Assembly (NCBI RefSeq): GCF_020099275.1
Contig: NZ_CP083646.1
Location: forward strand, 620,001 to 684,000
From: Corynebacterium falsenii
GTDB taxonomy: Bacteria; Actinomycetota; Actinomycetes; Mycobacteriales; Mycobacteriaceae
DNA: 64,000 nt
Direction: 5' to 3'
The notes under the pieces were generated by a model, which worked only from the letters and a program-made list of their open reading frames with translations, was not told where the DNA came from and made no database searches. Positions 44,801-53,368 of the stretch are shown one piece after another; positions within the stretch are counted from its first letter, which is position 1, and the number at the start of each line of letters is the position of its first letter. Position numbers and translations under genes: made by a program.

Positions 44801-45572
44801 TGCTTCCCGCGCCGAAGCCCACCACGGCCGACAGCCAAAACAGTGCCGCCGGAATAACAGCCACGGCCGTGGCCACCGCGTTAACCGCGCCGAGGCACAG
44901 GATCGCCACGCCGCCGAGCAACCCCTGCGTTGCGAGATAGCGCTTCGGCAGGCGGCCGCCCGGCTCGCGAGCACTCGCCCCGGTGGCGCTGCCAGCCCCG
45001 GTAGCGCTGGTAGCGCTGCCAGCACCACCTGCGCTGCTGTGCCGCCCCGAATAACTTCCCGCACTCACCGCGCGCACCACGAACAGCAGCACCCACGGCA
45101 CGAGCGCGCACACCCACGCCTCGGAACTAATCGCTCCAAGAGTGGTGAGGATGCGCGGCGACAGCGCAAACAGGATGCCCGCGATCACGCGCGAGCTGCG
45201 GCTGCCGATCCCCCGATCGCCAGCCGCCTCCAGCAGCCGCACCGTTCCGGCAAACGCAAGCCACAGCAGCAGCGTCCACCACAAGCGCTGCACAATCCAC
45301 GCCGGGAGCCAGCTCAGCAGCGCAAAAAACAAGCCGTGCGGGAACAGGTAACCGTAGGCCTGGTTCTGCAGCTGCCCCAGCGGGAACGTGTCCGTCCACG
45401 GGTAGAGGGCTTGGCGGAGGAACCCCCACGGGTCAGCCGTGAGGTCGAGCTTCGTGTCCGCGCTGATCAGCCCCGGCGATTGCAGAAAAGCAAAAAGCCC
45501 CCATGCCAGAGCACACAGCGCAAGGGTCCTACGGCTGAGTGGGGCGTGTGGGGGCGTGGTGGCGTCGACCAT
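41727..45572 (-). CDS. aftD: Arabinofuranosyltransferase AftD
   Basis: A 1281-residue GT-C enzyme adding arabinofuranose branches to arabinogalactan and lipoarabinomannan from decaprenyl-phospho-arabinose. About eleven N-terminal helices carry the GT-C loop with DTKLDLTADPWGFL (~40), where acidic residues near the membrane are expected to be catalytic. A large extracytoplasmic part follows, with a discoidin-like carbohydrate-binding region (~810-960, SSATSAVDGSTFTAWRP) and another beta domain (~1010-1120). C-terminal helices end the protein. ATG 45572 has an excellent GGAGGATCC site; ATG 45614 lacks one. The next gene upstream encodes a DUF2613 protein, as in Rv0236c-Rv0236A. Confidence 0.93.
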   Translation of the reverse strand: MVDATTPPHAPLSRRTLALCALAWGLFAFLQSPGLISADTKLDLTADPWGFLRQALYPWTDTFPLGQLQNQAYGYLFPHGLFFALLSWLPAWIVQRLWWTLLLWLAFAGTVRLLEAAGDRGIGSRSSRVIAGILFALSPRILTTLGAISSEAWVCALVPWVLLFVVRAVSAGSYSGRHSSAGGAGSATSATGAGSATGASAREPGGRLPKRYLATQGLLGGVAILCLGAVNAVATAVAVIPAALFWLSAVVGFGAGSSGASSAAGAAGSRRAAVLRAAQRRRALYFGMWWIPAGVLATFWWIGPLILLGKYSPPFTDYIESASLTTRWLNPMEVLRGATSWTPFISAERPAGNALVTEPVFIVATLIVALIGLWGLSRPGLAFAGRWLLILLVGMSAMIVAVAPFSPIAEPVREFLDGAGAPLRNLHKFDPVVRIALVVGIAHGLRGLEWPGRSRNKWVAWRNPEKNPQVVKAIAVSLLLAVATAPGWSGQLPAADAYRGVPRYWIEAARWLNEHAQASPGHVTPRTMILPEARFARQTWGNTRDEPAQPLLDVPWVVRDSVPLVQPEAIRALDGVQQQLNTGVAIPSLSGTLWSQGVGYVLVRRDLTRAADTPGAKQVDKTLQYSGGFTPVATFGGESGQNRDKSGATDEQITIYRVDPTPAPAAGTAGDLRIIDTRNVEVVSAGPEALPRLNSADGALGRTGTPRTRILAGQAPDDAALAPSQTATDTPALREHNYGNVTHADSEIRSSKDPSSLLNPITDYPVRNTSSPDNTPLPASDYTQVVGTGGAVVASSTAASPTSFGGAETYSSATSAVDGSTFTAWRPAPGQAAGQYIEFQLPKAYANLGLELRTQGSLARVQVTTYLRHNDQHPDQIGERIDPSQAQGSVVASTTATVRSGEDNVITVPAGLADTVRVTIVGTFGDFGISSATVISTQGDSTTNVTPHRVPTLPEWPTDPTHPAPNRWVYGQEIPEGVMTREFTVPATVGGGTPERPGELPVVVHTDRCVRGQDARVTIDGVAHPCGEVFTLTAGPHRLEAKDRWVSLTVAEPLYGAAVRETPSAQPLTQSDTPAGTPDGHGEQSTNLAASDQQRILFSPSQANPGRVATLDGTRLTPVTVNGWQQGWIVPAGASGLVTITFAGTHLYRAWLLAGAAAAVLLLLAAALMVFSSRRHPTPSRLPVAAVTTSEPSARRGIRRYAFPVAFGTSSFVLVLLAARGPWGGLSYAGDSWLVAGATGVAVASVVLRSVLRWVPRSRQRASTPFHQELIQRREGSSTSE
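42044..42064 (+). repeat. Dispersed GGTGGCGTCG element with A-rich tail
   Basis: Core (42044-42053) followed by AGAAGAAAAGA; antisense in aftD, in the cytoplasmic loop between two C-terminal helices. Confidence 0.85.
45558..45567 (+). repeat. Dispersed GGTGGCGTCG element at the aftD start
   Basis: The core overlaps aftD codons 2-5 on the opposite strand and is followed by ACCATGG, which includes the aftD start codon. Confidence 0.65.
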
Positions 45573-45753
45573 GGTGGATCCTCCACGCGGGGATGCGGCG
45601 GAGGGAGACATCATGGGACGCTAAGGAAAATCAGGGCAATCGCGCGGGCGCGGGCGGGCACAGGCATCAGGCAGGGCACACTAAAGAGGCGACCCGCGCC
45701 GCATCCCACCCACTCAGGGTGCGAATACGTGCAGATCACCGCGGCAGTGAGCC

Positions 45754-45963
45754 CTACTGGCCGAGGCGGCCGCCGTACTGGACGCTGCCCAGGAAGGCGT
45801 TATCCTGGTTCACCGCGATCTGCTCGTCCGAAGGCAGTGTGGTGGAATCCGCCATCGCGCCAGCACCGAAGGCCAATGCGCCACCGAGGACGATGCCTGC
45901 AACGGCAGCGACGATCAGCGCGCCAGCGGAACCGCGCTCGCGGGATTCGTTATCGTATGCCAT
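45754..45963 (-). CDS. DUF2613 small membrane protein (Rv0236A-like)
   Basis: A 69-residue protein with a charged N-terminus (YDNESRERG), one helix (ALIVAAVAGIVLGGALAFGAGA) broken here in report only, and a short polar extracytoplasmic C-terminus (PSDEQIAVNQDNAFLGSVQYG). It matches DUF2613, small actinobacterial proteins found just upstream of aftD. AGGATT lies near the ATG. The gap to aftD is 181 nt. A structural or regulatory role with AftD is suggested by conserved linkage only. Confidence 0.85.
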   Translation of the reverse strand: MAYDNESRERGSAGALIVAAVAGIVLGGALAFGAGAMADSTTLPSDEQIAVNQDNAFLGSVQYGGRLGQ

Positions 45964-46008
45964 GAATAATCCTGTTCTTCCAGGGACTGAGTTTCTCCAG
46001 TCTCTGCC

Positions 46009-46527
46009 TTAATCTTCGTCGCCGGCCGGGGGAACGATCAGCACCGGTCGGCCCGCATTCTTGATAATGCTATCCGACACACTGGAGTTTAGGAAAGATT
46101 TCCACCCAGAAAGTGCTCGCGTCCCCGTGACGATGAGGTCAACGTCTAGCTCCTCTGCAGCGTCCACGATGGCGCTCCAGACTGCTGTACCGGACTCTAC
46201 CAGGAAAGGTTCGGTGACAAACCCATTTTCGCGGGCAATATCCACGCCCTCAGAGCAGATGTTTACGGCCTCGGCGTAGGCGGGGTCGTTCTCCTCCGGG
46301 TCGCCATTGGCGGATTCGGAGGACCACCCGTGCTGCATCATCCCGCTCATTCCGGCGGCGCGGGCGGCCTGGCGATGGATCGGCTCCCACACCGTGAGGA
46401 TGTAAGCGTTTTTCGCGGACAGGAACCGTCCCGAGTGCTGTACTGCTCGTTTCGCCTGGTCGGAGCCGTCGTAGGCAATGAGGACCGTGTCGCCGTTCGG
46501 GTCGAAGGGCTGCTCGTTGGTGGACAT
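46009..46527 (-). CDS. Universal stress protein
   Basis: A 172-residue single UspA domain. The first strand is TVLIAYDGSDQAKRAV (~17-32), and the C-terminal nucleotide-binding region is VTGTRALSGWKSFLNSSVSD (~130-150), where the usual G-S/T of the ATP loop is replaced by NSS, so ATP binding is uncertain. The start at ATG 46527 is fixed by AGGAGGAAAG. It is divergent from the lpqI-type gene with 39 nt between start codons, so the promoters must overlap. A role in stress survival is inferred. Confidence 0.9.
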   Translation of the reverse strand: MSTNEQPFDPNGDTVLIAYDGSDQAKRAVQHSGRFLSAKNAYILTVWEPIHRQAARAAGMSGMMQHGWSSESANGDPEENDPAYAEAVNICSEGVDIARENGFVTEPFLVESGTAVWSAIVDAAEELDVDLIVTGTRALSGWKSFLNSSVSDSIIKNAGRPVLIVPPAGDED

Positions 46528-46566
46528 ATCTTTCCTCCTATTGTCTTCTGTCACTACGTTAGTCTT

Positions 46567-47742
46567 ATGCGCCGTTACCTTGTTGCCCTATCCGCGATCT
46601 GTTGTCTGGCTGTTGCTGGTTGCTCCTCATCGTCGACGCCACCAGACTCCACCACCTCCCCGTCCGCCTCGGTGGAATCGACCGGGTCCGCTGCCTCGGG
46701 GGAGGCCACGGGGGATGCCGGTGCTCCGGGGACGGCATCCTGTGACCAGATCAAGGACCAGTCCACGGAGAAGCTGGCGGCCCGCCTGTTGGGAGTGGGC
46801 GTGACGGATTACGCCTCCGCCGAGCAGGCAGTGGACCTAGGTGTGCGGCACCTGTTCATTGGATCGCAGACGGACAAGTCCATCCTCAACGGCCAGGGCG
46901 ACCCTAAGCGCAGCCTCGCGGAGTTGCAGCGGCGCGCGGGTGAGCCGCTGACGGTGAGCGTGGACGAGGAAGGCGGCTTGGTGCAGCGCCTGACCTCGTT
47001 GATCGGTGAGCTGCCGAGCGCGCAGCAGATGGCGCAAACGATGACTCCCGATCAGGTGCGCGACATGATGCGCGTCCACGGCGAGAAGATGCGGGCGCTG
47101 GGTATCACGGTGGACTTCGCTCCGGACGTGGATCTGGCCGGCGGCCAGGAGATCTCCGACAACGCGATCGGTTCCCGCGCGTTCAGTGCGGACCCGCAAA
47201 CGGTTGCGAACTACGGCCGCGCCTACGCGGAGGGCCTGCTGCAGGCGGGCATTACTCCGGTGCTCAAGCACTTCCCCGGCCACGGGCATGCACAGGGCGA
47301 TTCCCACAATGGTGAAGTCAAGACCCCGCCGTTGGATCAAATGGAGCAGGCGGACATGATTCCCTTCGCCCAGCTGGTGAGCATCCCCGGCGTGGATGTG
47401 ATGGTGGGACACGTGGAGGTTCCGGGGCTCGGCGCGCCGGGCACGCCGTCGTCCATCAACCCCGCTGCCTACGAGTTGCTGCGCAAGGGCGGCTACGCGG
47501 GCGCGCCGGGATTCAACGGTGTGGTGTACACCGACGATCTGACGGGCATGAAGGCCGTCACGGATAAGTATCCGGGCGGGTTGGCCGCGGTGGCGGCGCT
47601 GTCTGCGGGTGCGGACATTTCCCTGGCTGCGGCAGGTGCCGTGGATATTCCCACGGTGGTGAAGGAGATCTCTGCCGCCATTGATGATGGGCGGATTGAC
47701 CGGGCGCGCGCGGTGGAATCGGCGCAGCGCTCCTGCCGTTAG
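46567..47742 (+). CDS. lpqI: LpqI-type beta-N-acetylglucosaminidase lipoprotein (GH3)
   Basis: A 391-residue exported lipoprotein: signal MRRYLVALSAICCLAVAGC with lipobox Cys19, a Ser/Thr/Pro linker, then a GH3 domain. The NagZ-type motif KHFPGHGHAQGDSHNG (~237) carries the His of the catalytic dyad, and VVYTDDLTGMKA (~318) the nucleophile Asp. It should release GlcNAc from cell-wall fragments, as part of muropeptide recycling. ATG 46567 is the start. A dispersed repeat lies in the linker after the lipobox. The same gene (Rv0237) follows aftD in M. tuberculosis. Confidence 0.9.
   Translation: MRRYLVALSAICCLAVAGCSSSSTPPDSTTSPSASVESTGSAASGEATGDAGAPGTASCDQIKDQSTEKLAARLLGVGVTDYASAEQAVDLGVRHLFIGSQTDKSILNGQGDPKRSLAELQRRAGEPLTVSVDEEGGLVQRLTSLIGELPSAQQMAQTMTPDQVRDMMRVHGEKMRALGITVDFAPDVDLAGGQEISDNAIGSRAFSADPQTVANYGRAYAEGLLQAGITPVLKHFPGHGHAQGDSHNGEVKTPPLDQMEQADMIPFAQLVSIPGVDVMVGHVEVPGLGAPGTPSSINPAAYELLRKGGYAGAPGFNGVVYTDDLTGMKAVTDKYPGGLAAVAALSAGADISLAAAGAVDIPTVVKEISAAIDDGRIDRARAVESAQRSCR
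46634..46643 (-). repeat. Dispersed GGTGGCGTCG element
   Basis: Minus-strand copy in the low-constraint linker of the GH3 lipoprotein; tail ACGATGAGGAG. Confidence 0.65.
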
Positions 47743-47790
47743 GCGGGGATGGGGAAAAGATTACAAATTGGATCCAAATGGGCTAACAAA

Positions 47791-47820
47791 TTCACGGTTA
47801 GCTGCTTTCCGCGTTAAAAT
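47791..47820 (+). promoter_or_regulatory. Promoter of the VanW-family gene (likely leaderless)
   Basis: TTCACG (47791-47796) and TAAAAT (47815-47820) are 18 bp apart. The expected transcript start coincides with GTG 47827, and no ribosome site is present. Confidence 0.6.
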
Positions 47821-47826
47821 TGATGC

Positions 47827-49614
47827 GTGCAAAACTCGGGCAAAAATCACCATACTGCGAGCCTCCCCACCGGGGATGAGCTCGCAGCTGGTCATGATGC
47901 GCCGACCGTAGGCGATGGTGCTCGCCCGGTGAAGCCCCGCAAGAAGCGCCGTTTCCCCTTGTGGGCGTGGTTTCTCATCGCGCTGATCGGCCTCGGGGGC
48001 GTGCTCTATGGGGTGGACTACGCCATGAGTAAGGGGCAGGTTCCCCGTGGCGTGACCGTGGGCGGCGTGGATATCGGTGGCATGTCGGAATCGCAGGCCG
48101 AGCAGCGCCTCCGGCTCAAGCTGGGGGAGCAGGTCCGCGAGCCAGTCACCGTGAAGGCCGGCAACATGTCCTCGATGCTGGAGCCGACCCAGGCGGGCCT
48201 CCAGGTCGACTGGGGCGCCACCGTTAAGCAGGCGGGCAAGCAGCCGCTGAACCCGATCACGCGCATCCGGTCGTTCTTCGAGACGCGCGAAGTCGGCATT
48301 ATCTCGAAGATCACGGACGAGCCGCTGAACCGCGAGATGAACCGCGTCAGCCGCGAGCTGACCCGGGAACCGCAGAACGCGGCACTTACCGTGAATACCG
48401 CCGGTCGCGCGGACATCCGGGATGACATTCCTGGCCAGACGATCGATCAGTCCGTCCTGCGCCAGAATGTCGTGGATAACTGGCTGAACACCAACCGCAC
48501 GATCAACGGGCAGGCCACCATCGTGGAGGCCAATGTTCGCCGCGAGGCCGCTGATAAGGCGGTGAAGGATGTGCTCGATCCGGCGACGTCCGGCAACCTC
48601 GTGTTCCACGGCCGCGATGGCGTGGACGGGATCATCACCCCGCAGAACATGGGGCAGATCCTCACCTTCGTCCCTGATAACGGCGCGTTCCGCCCGGAGT
48701 GGAACACGGACGCGGTCCAAAAGATCCTTAGCGAGCAGCTGGGTTCCACCGAAACGGAGTACCGGGACGCTAGCTTCACCTTCGCGGGCAACGGTGTGAC
48801 CGTGGTTCCCTCCCAGGATGGAGTGTCCATCACGTGGGACAAGACGATTGGCGATTTCGCGAAGAAGGCTCTGGATACCAAGAACCGCCAGTATGACGTC
48901 ACCTACGAAGACAAGCCCGCCAAGTACACCACCGAGCAGGCGCAGAAGGCACACTTCGACGACGTGGTCGGCGAATTCACCACCGGCGGATTCTCGGATG
49001 CCTCGGGCGTGAACATCCGCCGCGTCGCCGAGATGGTCAACGGTGCGATTGTCCTGCCGGGGCAGACGTTCTCCCTCAACGGTTACACCGGCCCGCGTGG
49101 GCGGGCGCAGGGCTTCGTGGAATCCGGCATCATCATTGATGGTCACTCCGGCGAAGCCGTGGGTGGTGGCATCTCTCAGTTCGCCACCACGTTGTACAAC
49201 GCCTCCTACTTCGCGGGCATGGACGACGTGGCGCACACGCCGCACTCCTACTACATCTCCCGCTACCCGGCCGGGCGCGAGGCGACCGTGTACGAAGGCG
49301 CGATCGACCTAAAGTTCCGCAACCCGTTCGATACGCCCGTGCGCATCGTCACCTCGGCTGATTCCAGCAGCGTGACGGTGAAGATGTACGGCGTAAAGCA
49401 GGTCAACGTGGAATCCATCCCCGGTCCGCGTACGAACCCCACCCAGCCGAAGCGGATGGAGCTCAGTGGCGACAAGTGCTCTCCGTCGAGCGGTGCGCCC
49501 GGATTCACCACCACGGACACGCGAGTGGTGCGCAACCTCGATGGGTCGGAGCGCTCGCGCAAGACCACCACCACGGTCTACGATCCTCAGCCCATCGTGA
49601 GCTGCAAACCGTAG
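47827..49614 (+). CDS. VanW-family protein with peptidoglycan-binding-type N-terminal repeats
   Basis: A 595-residue membrane-anchored protein. A short cytoplasmic part with KPRKKRR precedes one helix (~45-65). Two extracytoplasmic repeat-like domains of the YoaR/PG_binding_4 type follow (~75-370; VPRGVTVGGVDIGGMSE marks the first). The VanW domain spans ~375-525, with NGYTGPRGRAQGF, GGGISQFATTLYNA and HSYYISRYPAGREATV. A C-terminal polar tail has two cysteines (KCSPSSG and SCKP). The VanW domain is found in vancomycin-resistance clusters, but its activity is unknown. A wall-associated role is inferred. GTG 47827 lies 6 nt after a -10 box. Confidence 0.88.
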   Translation: MQNSGKNHHTASLPTGDELAAGHDAPTVGDGARPVKPRKKRRFPLWAWFLIALIGLGGVLYGVDYAMSKGQVPRGVTVGGVDIGGMSESQAEQRLRLKLGEQVREPVTVKAGNMSSMLEPTQAGLQVDWGATVKQAGKQPLNPITRIRSFFETREVGIISKITDEPLNREMNRVSRELTREPQNAALTVNTAGRADIRDDIPGQTIDQSVLRQNVVDNWLNTNRTINGQATIVEANVRREAADKAVKDVLDPATSGNLVFHGRDGVDGIITPQNMGQILTFVPDNGAFRPEWNTDAVQKILSEQLGSTETEYRDASFTFAGNGVTVVPSQDGVSITWDKTIGDFAKKALDTKNRQYDVTYEDKPAKYTTEQAQKAHFDDVVGEFTTGGFSDASGVNIRRVAEMVNGAIVLPGQTFSLNGYTGPRGRAQGFVESGIIIDGHSGEAVGGGISQFATTLYNASYFAGMDDVAHTPHSYYISRYPAGREATVYEGAIDLKFRNPFDTPVRIVTSADSSSVTVKMYGVKQVNVESIPGPRTNPTQPKRMELSGDKCSPSSGAPGFTTTDTRVVRNLDGSERSRKTTTTVYDPQPIVSCKP

Positions 49615-49765
49615 CCCGAAGCCGCAGGTGTTTCCCGGGGGTCAAAAATCCCGGGTTCCCCGGTGAAATTGACAGTCAATCGACAGAGGGAAATATCCGT
49701 TCTGGGAGGGGCTTAAGCTACGATCTGATCTAGTTCGTACCAGCAAATTACATGATAGGCCCCTC

Positions 49766-52700
49766 ATGCCGTTGACCTCGCGTACATGGCGCGCCAAAGT
49801 GCCAGATATCGTTTCGTGGATCAGTGTTCTCGCAGCCATCTTTAGCGTGATCGAGTACTTCGAGCGTTATTCCCGAAACCACGTCCTTAGTGTCATTCGC
49901 CCCGTGGTCGATGTGTTCAACATCGTGCACGGACCATCGATCTTCCTCGCTCTTCTATTGCTGGTTTTTGCTAGCGCAGCGTATCGCCGCAAGCGAGTGG
50001 TTGTGTGGCTCATCTGCCTTGTTCAGGTGTTCATGCTGGTCGTGATTGGGGTGGAGCTCGGAGCTCGGGACGATGTCGGTCAACCGGCGGGTGACTGGTA
50101 CCTATATCTCAACGCGGCGATCTCCATCGTGATCCTGGTTGCGCTCCTACTGCTGCGCAACGAATTCACTTCTCACATCAACGCCGGTGCAGCGGTGAAA
50201 GGTGCTTTGGCCCTCGTGGTGGGACAGGCCCTGGTTTTGGTGCTCGGCTACTGGCTGGTGAACATTTGGCCGGGGCGTTTGGCCGAGGGATCAGTTCGGT
50301 TGGAATGGGTGGCGGCTTCCGCATTCGGCTACAACCTCTTTACCGAGGAATCGATTTTGCCGCACGGGGGTCACCTGTGGCTCGCGTGGGTCATTTCTGT
50401 GTTGTCGCTCGTTGCGCTTTTGGTGTCTTTGCGTATCTTTTTGCGCAGCCAAAAGCCTGGGTTGCGCTCCGCTCAGGATGACCTCGACCTGCATAGGTGT
50501 CTAGCCGATTATCCGGGCGATTCTCTGAGCTACTTTGCCACTGGCAATGTTCGCCAGGTGTGTTTCTCCCGCGATCGCAAGGCAGCGGTGAGCTATGCCG
50601 TGGTTGGCGATGTCGCCCTGGCGGGCGGTGATCCCATCGGCGACCCAGCGTCGTGGGAGGACGCGGTCAGTGAGTGGCTAAAGTATGTCTACCGCGCCGG
50701 GCACGTTCCCGGGGTCATTAGTTGCTCCAACACGGGGGCGCGTGTGTTCCGTGCCGCAGGCTTCCGCATCCGCGCCATGGGCGACGAGGCGATCGTGGTC
50801 GTCGACGACTTCAACAGCAACCTGCCAACCACCAAGCCCTTGCAGGAGGCCCGCCGCCGCGTGCAGCGCGCGGGCGTGGACATCGAATGCCGCAAGCTCC
50901 TGGCGCTCTCCGATGACGAGCGCGCGGAAGTCGCCGATGCCGCGGAGAGGTTCCGCCGCGGCGACGAGCGCGGTTTCTCCATGGCCTTAGATCGTTTCCT
51001 CGAGCCTCTCGACGGTGACCAGACCGTGGTGACCGCCCGGGATACCGAGGGCAACCTCGAGGCAGTGCTCACCTTCGTGCCCTGGGGCAGGCAGGGTCTC
51101 AGCCTCAACCTCATGCGCCGCAGCCGCACCAGTACCAACGGCGTGATTGAGGCCATGGTCCTCAACCTCATCGACTACTGCCGCGAACACCGCGTGGAAA
51201 AGATCTCCCTCAACTTCGCCATGTTCCGGCACGTCTTTGAAGAAGGCGAAGCCGTGGACGCAGGCTTCACCCAACGCGCCCTGCGCAACTTCATGGTGTT
51301 CGCTTCCAAGTTCTGGCAGCTGCAAAGTCTCTACGAAAGCAATGCCCGTTACCTTCCGGAATGGCAAACGCGCTACTTCGGCTACCCCGGCACGTGGCAG
51401 ATGACCTCCATCATCATTGCCTCCGGTCGCGCGGAAGGCTTCCTGCCCGGCCTGGGCTGGGAACCGCCGGGTACGCCCTCGTGGGTTCGCGACGAGGAGC
51501 ACATCCGTGCCGTGCGCAAGATCTATGAGGACGCCGTCCAGATCGACTACGAGCCCGCCAAACTCAACGAGCAGCAGCGGGTCCGCCGGGCGAAGGCAAC
51601 CCGCCTGGAGGCGGCCGGAATGCATCCCTACCCGCCGGGTCAACCCCAGGAACGCCCCGTCGCGGTGAGCCTGGTGGATTCCCACGACGGCGAGGAGATC
51701 TGGGTGCACGCTCGCATCCAGGCCAAGCGCAACCACGGCGGCCTGACGTTCGTGGATCTCTACGATGGCCTCTCGGGCACCCAGGCATTGTTCGGAAGCC
51801 ACGCGGCATCCGACTACGCGCTGGTCAGGCTCCTTGACGTGGGAGACACCATCGCGGTCCACGGCCGGGTTGGTACCTCGAATACCGGCGAACGCACGGT
51901 GTTCGTGGATCAGTGGCGCATGCTCGCCAAGTCGCTGCGCCCCGTCCCGCCACCGTCTGTGGCGATCGACCGCCAGACGTTGGCGCGCGACCGGACCCTG
52001 CAGTTCATCAACCAGCCCCGCAGCATGACGCTACTGCACTACCGCTCCCGGGCCGGAGCTGCCCTGCGCCGTTTCCTGACCGACGAGGGTTACTCCGAGG
52101 TGGAAACCCCCATCCTCAACCCGGTCAGCGGTGGCGCCAACGCCCGCCCGTTCTTCACGCACCTGAACGCCTACAACGCGACCGTGAGCCTGCGCATCGC
52201 CCCGGAGCTCTACCTCAAGCGGCTCGCCATCGGCGGCATGAAGGCCGTGTTCGAGCTGGGCAAGTCCTTCCGCAATGAGGGTGTGGACGCCACCCACAAC
52301 CCAGAGTTCATCTCGTTGGAGGCCTACAAGGCAGGCAGCGATTACACGGACATGCGGGAGATGACGGAAAGCCTCATTCGGGCGTCGATCCAAGCAATCC
52401 ACGGAAAGCAGGTCATCTGGCAGCCGAAGGATGTCATCGAAGATCTTCATGCTCGACGCCTCCCCACGGCGCCCGAACTGCACCTTTCTGAGGGACCCGG
52501 CGTGGCAGATCCGACCGCGAGCGAGGAGGAACGCGCCTACTCGGATGTGTTCCACAACAGCCCGGTTGAGCTGGTGGAAGTGGATGTGTCCGAGCCGTGG
52601 CCGGTCGTGACGGTTCTGGAGGGGATCTCCGTGGCGACCGGACAGCACGTGGATTCGGACACCAGTGTGGAGCAGCTGTGCGCGCTGGCCGAGAAGCACG

Positions 52701-53143
52701 GGGTAGACGTGGGTATTGAACCCTCATGGGCACACGCGGTGAACGAACTCTACGAGGCACTGGTGGAGCCCACCACCAGCTACCCGACGTTCTACACGGA
52801 CTTCCCTGCGGAAATTAGCCCGCTGACGCGCGGACACCGTTCGGACGAGAAACTGGCGGAGAAGTGGGATCTGGTGGCCTTCGGCATGGAGCTCGGCACT
52901 GCCTACACGGAGCTGACGGACCCGCGGGAGCAGGCGAAGCGCTTCTACGAGCAATCACTGGCGGCGGCCGCGGGCGACCCGGAGGCGATGAGCCTAGACC
53001 AGGACTTCCTCGATGCGATGGAGCTCGGTCTGGTGCCGACTGGTGGCATGGGCATGGGCTTCGACCGCATGGTGATGCTGATCTGCGGTACCGACATCCG
53101 CCAGGTCATCACGTTCCCCTACGTGCGGCCGCTGGAGCGGTAA
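49766..53143 (+). CDS. lysX: LysX: lysyl-phosphatidylglycerol synthase fused to lysyl-tRNA synthetase
   Basis: A 1125-residue bifunctional protein that makes Lys-tRNA and transfers lysine to phosphatidylglycerol, lowering membrane charge and giving resistance to cationic peptides. Residues ~1-220 hold about six or seven helices, ~235-570 the DUF2156 aminoacyl-transferase domain (TVVTARDTEGNLEAVLTF, near 420), and ~640-730 an OB-fold. The class II synthetase core follows, with motif 2 FRNEG (~830) and motif 3 GMGFDRMVML (~1100). ATG 49766 has only a weak ribosome site. The same fused form occurs in mycobacteria. Whether it is also the cell's sole lysyl-tRNA synthetase cannot be told here. Confidence 0.95.
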   Translation: MPLTSRTWRAKVPDIVSWISVLAAIFSVIEYFERYSRNHVLSVIRPVVDVFNIVHGPSIFLALLLLVFASAAYRRKRVVVWLICLVQVFMLVVIGVELGARDDVGQPAGDWYLYLNAAISIVILVALLLLRNEFTSHINAGAAVKGALALVVGQALVLVLGYWLVNIWPGRLAEGSVRLEWVAASAFGYNLFTEESILPHGGHLWLAWVISVLSLVALLVSLRIFLRSQKPGLRSAQDDLDLHRCLADYPGDSLSYFATGNVRQVCFSRDRKAAVSYAVVGDVALAGGDPIGDPASWEDAVSEWLKYVYRAGHVPGVISCSNTGARVFRAAGFRIRAMGDEAIVVVDDFNSNLPTTKPLQEARRRVQRAGVDIECRKLLALSDDERAEVADAAERFRRGDERGFSMALDRFLEPLDGDQTVVTARDTEGNLEAVLTFVPWGRQGLSLNLMRRSRTSTNGVIEAMVLNLIDYCREHRVEKISLNFAMFRHVFEEGEAVDAGFTQRALRNFMVFASKFWQLQSLYESNARYLPEWQTRYFGYPGTWQMTSIIIASGRAEGFLPGLGWEPPGTPSWVRDEEHIRAVRKIYEDAVQIDYEPAKLNEQQRVRRAKATRLEAAGMHPYPPGQPQERPVAVSLVDSHDGEEIWVHARIQAKRNHGGLTFVDLYDGLSGTQALFGSHAASDYALVRLLDVGDTIAVHGRVGTSNTGERTVFVDQWRMLAKSLRPVPPPSVAIDRQTLARDRTLQFINQPRSMTLLHYRSRAGAALRRFLTDEGYSEVETPILNPVSGGANARPFFTHLNAYNATVSLRIAPELYLKRLAIGGMKAVFELGKSFRNEGVDATHNPEFISLEAYKAGSDYTDMREMTESLIRASIQAIHGKQVIWQPKDVIEDLHARRLPTAPELHLSEGPGVADPTASEEERAYSDVFHNSPVELVEVDVSEPWPVVTVLEGISVATGQHVDSDTSVEQLCALAEKHGVDVGIEPSWAHAVNELYEALVEPTTSYPTFYTDFPAEISPLTRGHRSDEKLAEKWDLVAFGMELGTAYTELTDPREQAKRFYEQSLAAAAGDPEAMSLDQDFLDAMELGLVPTGGMGMGFDRMVMLICGTDIRQVITFPYVRPLER

Positions 53144-53161
53144 ACACCGCTGGCGCTTGAA

Positions 53162-53235
53162 TGGAGCCGATGACGGGAATCGAACCCGCGCCGCCTGCTT
53201 GGGAAGCAGGAGTTCTACCATTGAACTACATCGGC
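53162..53235 (-). tRNA. tRNA-Gly(CCC)
   Basis: A 74-nt tRNA on the minus strand with encoded CCA. Acceptor arms GCCGATG and CATCGGC pair, the T-loop GTTCGATTC is canonical, and the anticodon loop TTCCCAA places CCC at 34-36. It lies just after lysX and before dcd. Confidence 0.97.
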
Positions 53236-53355
53236 AAGGACACAAGACACTCGCGCGTACAGGGCGCCGTGCTGTGCTGATCAATGATCCTAGCACTGCG
53301 CCCGAAAACTCCCGAACAACAACCCCAACTAGCCCAACGCCGGTGGGAAAAACGT

Positions 53356-53368
53356 TAGACTGAACAAC
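53356..53368 (+). promoter_or_regulatory. -10 element of dcd (likely leaderless)
   Basis: TAGACT (53356-53361) ends 7 nt before GTG 53369. No ribosome site is present and the -35 region is weak. Confidence 0.5.

Noticed and set aside
44007-45965. 652-codon plus-strand frame opposite aftD
   Set aside because: Arg/Gln/His-rich antisense shadow; AftD helices and the ribosome site on the minus strand are clear.
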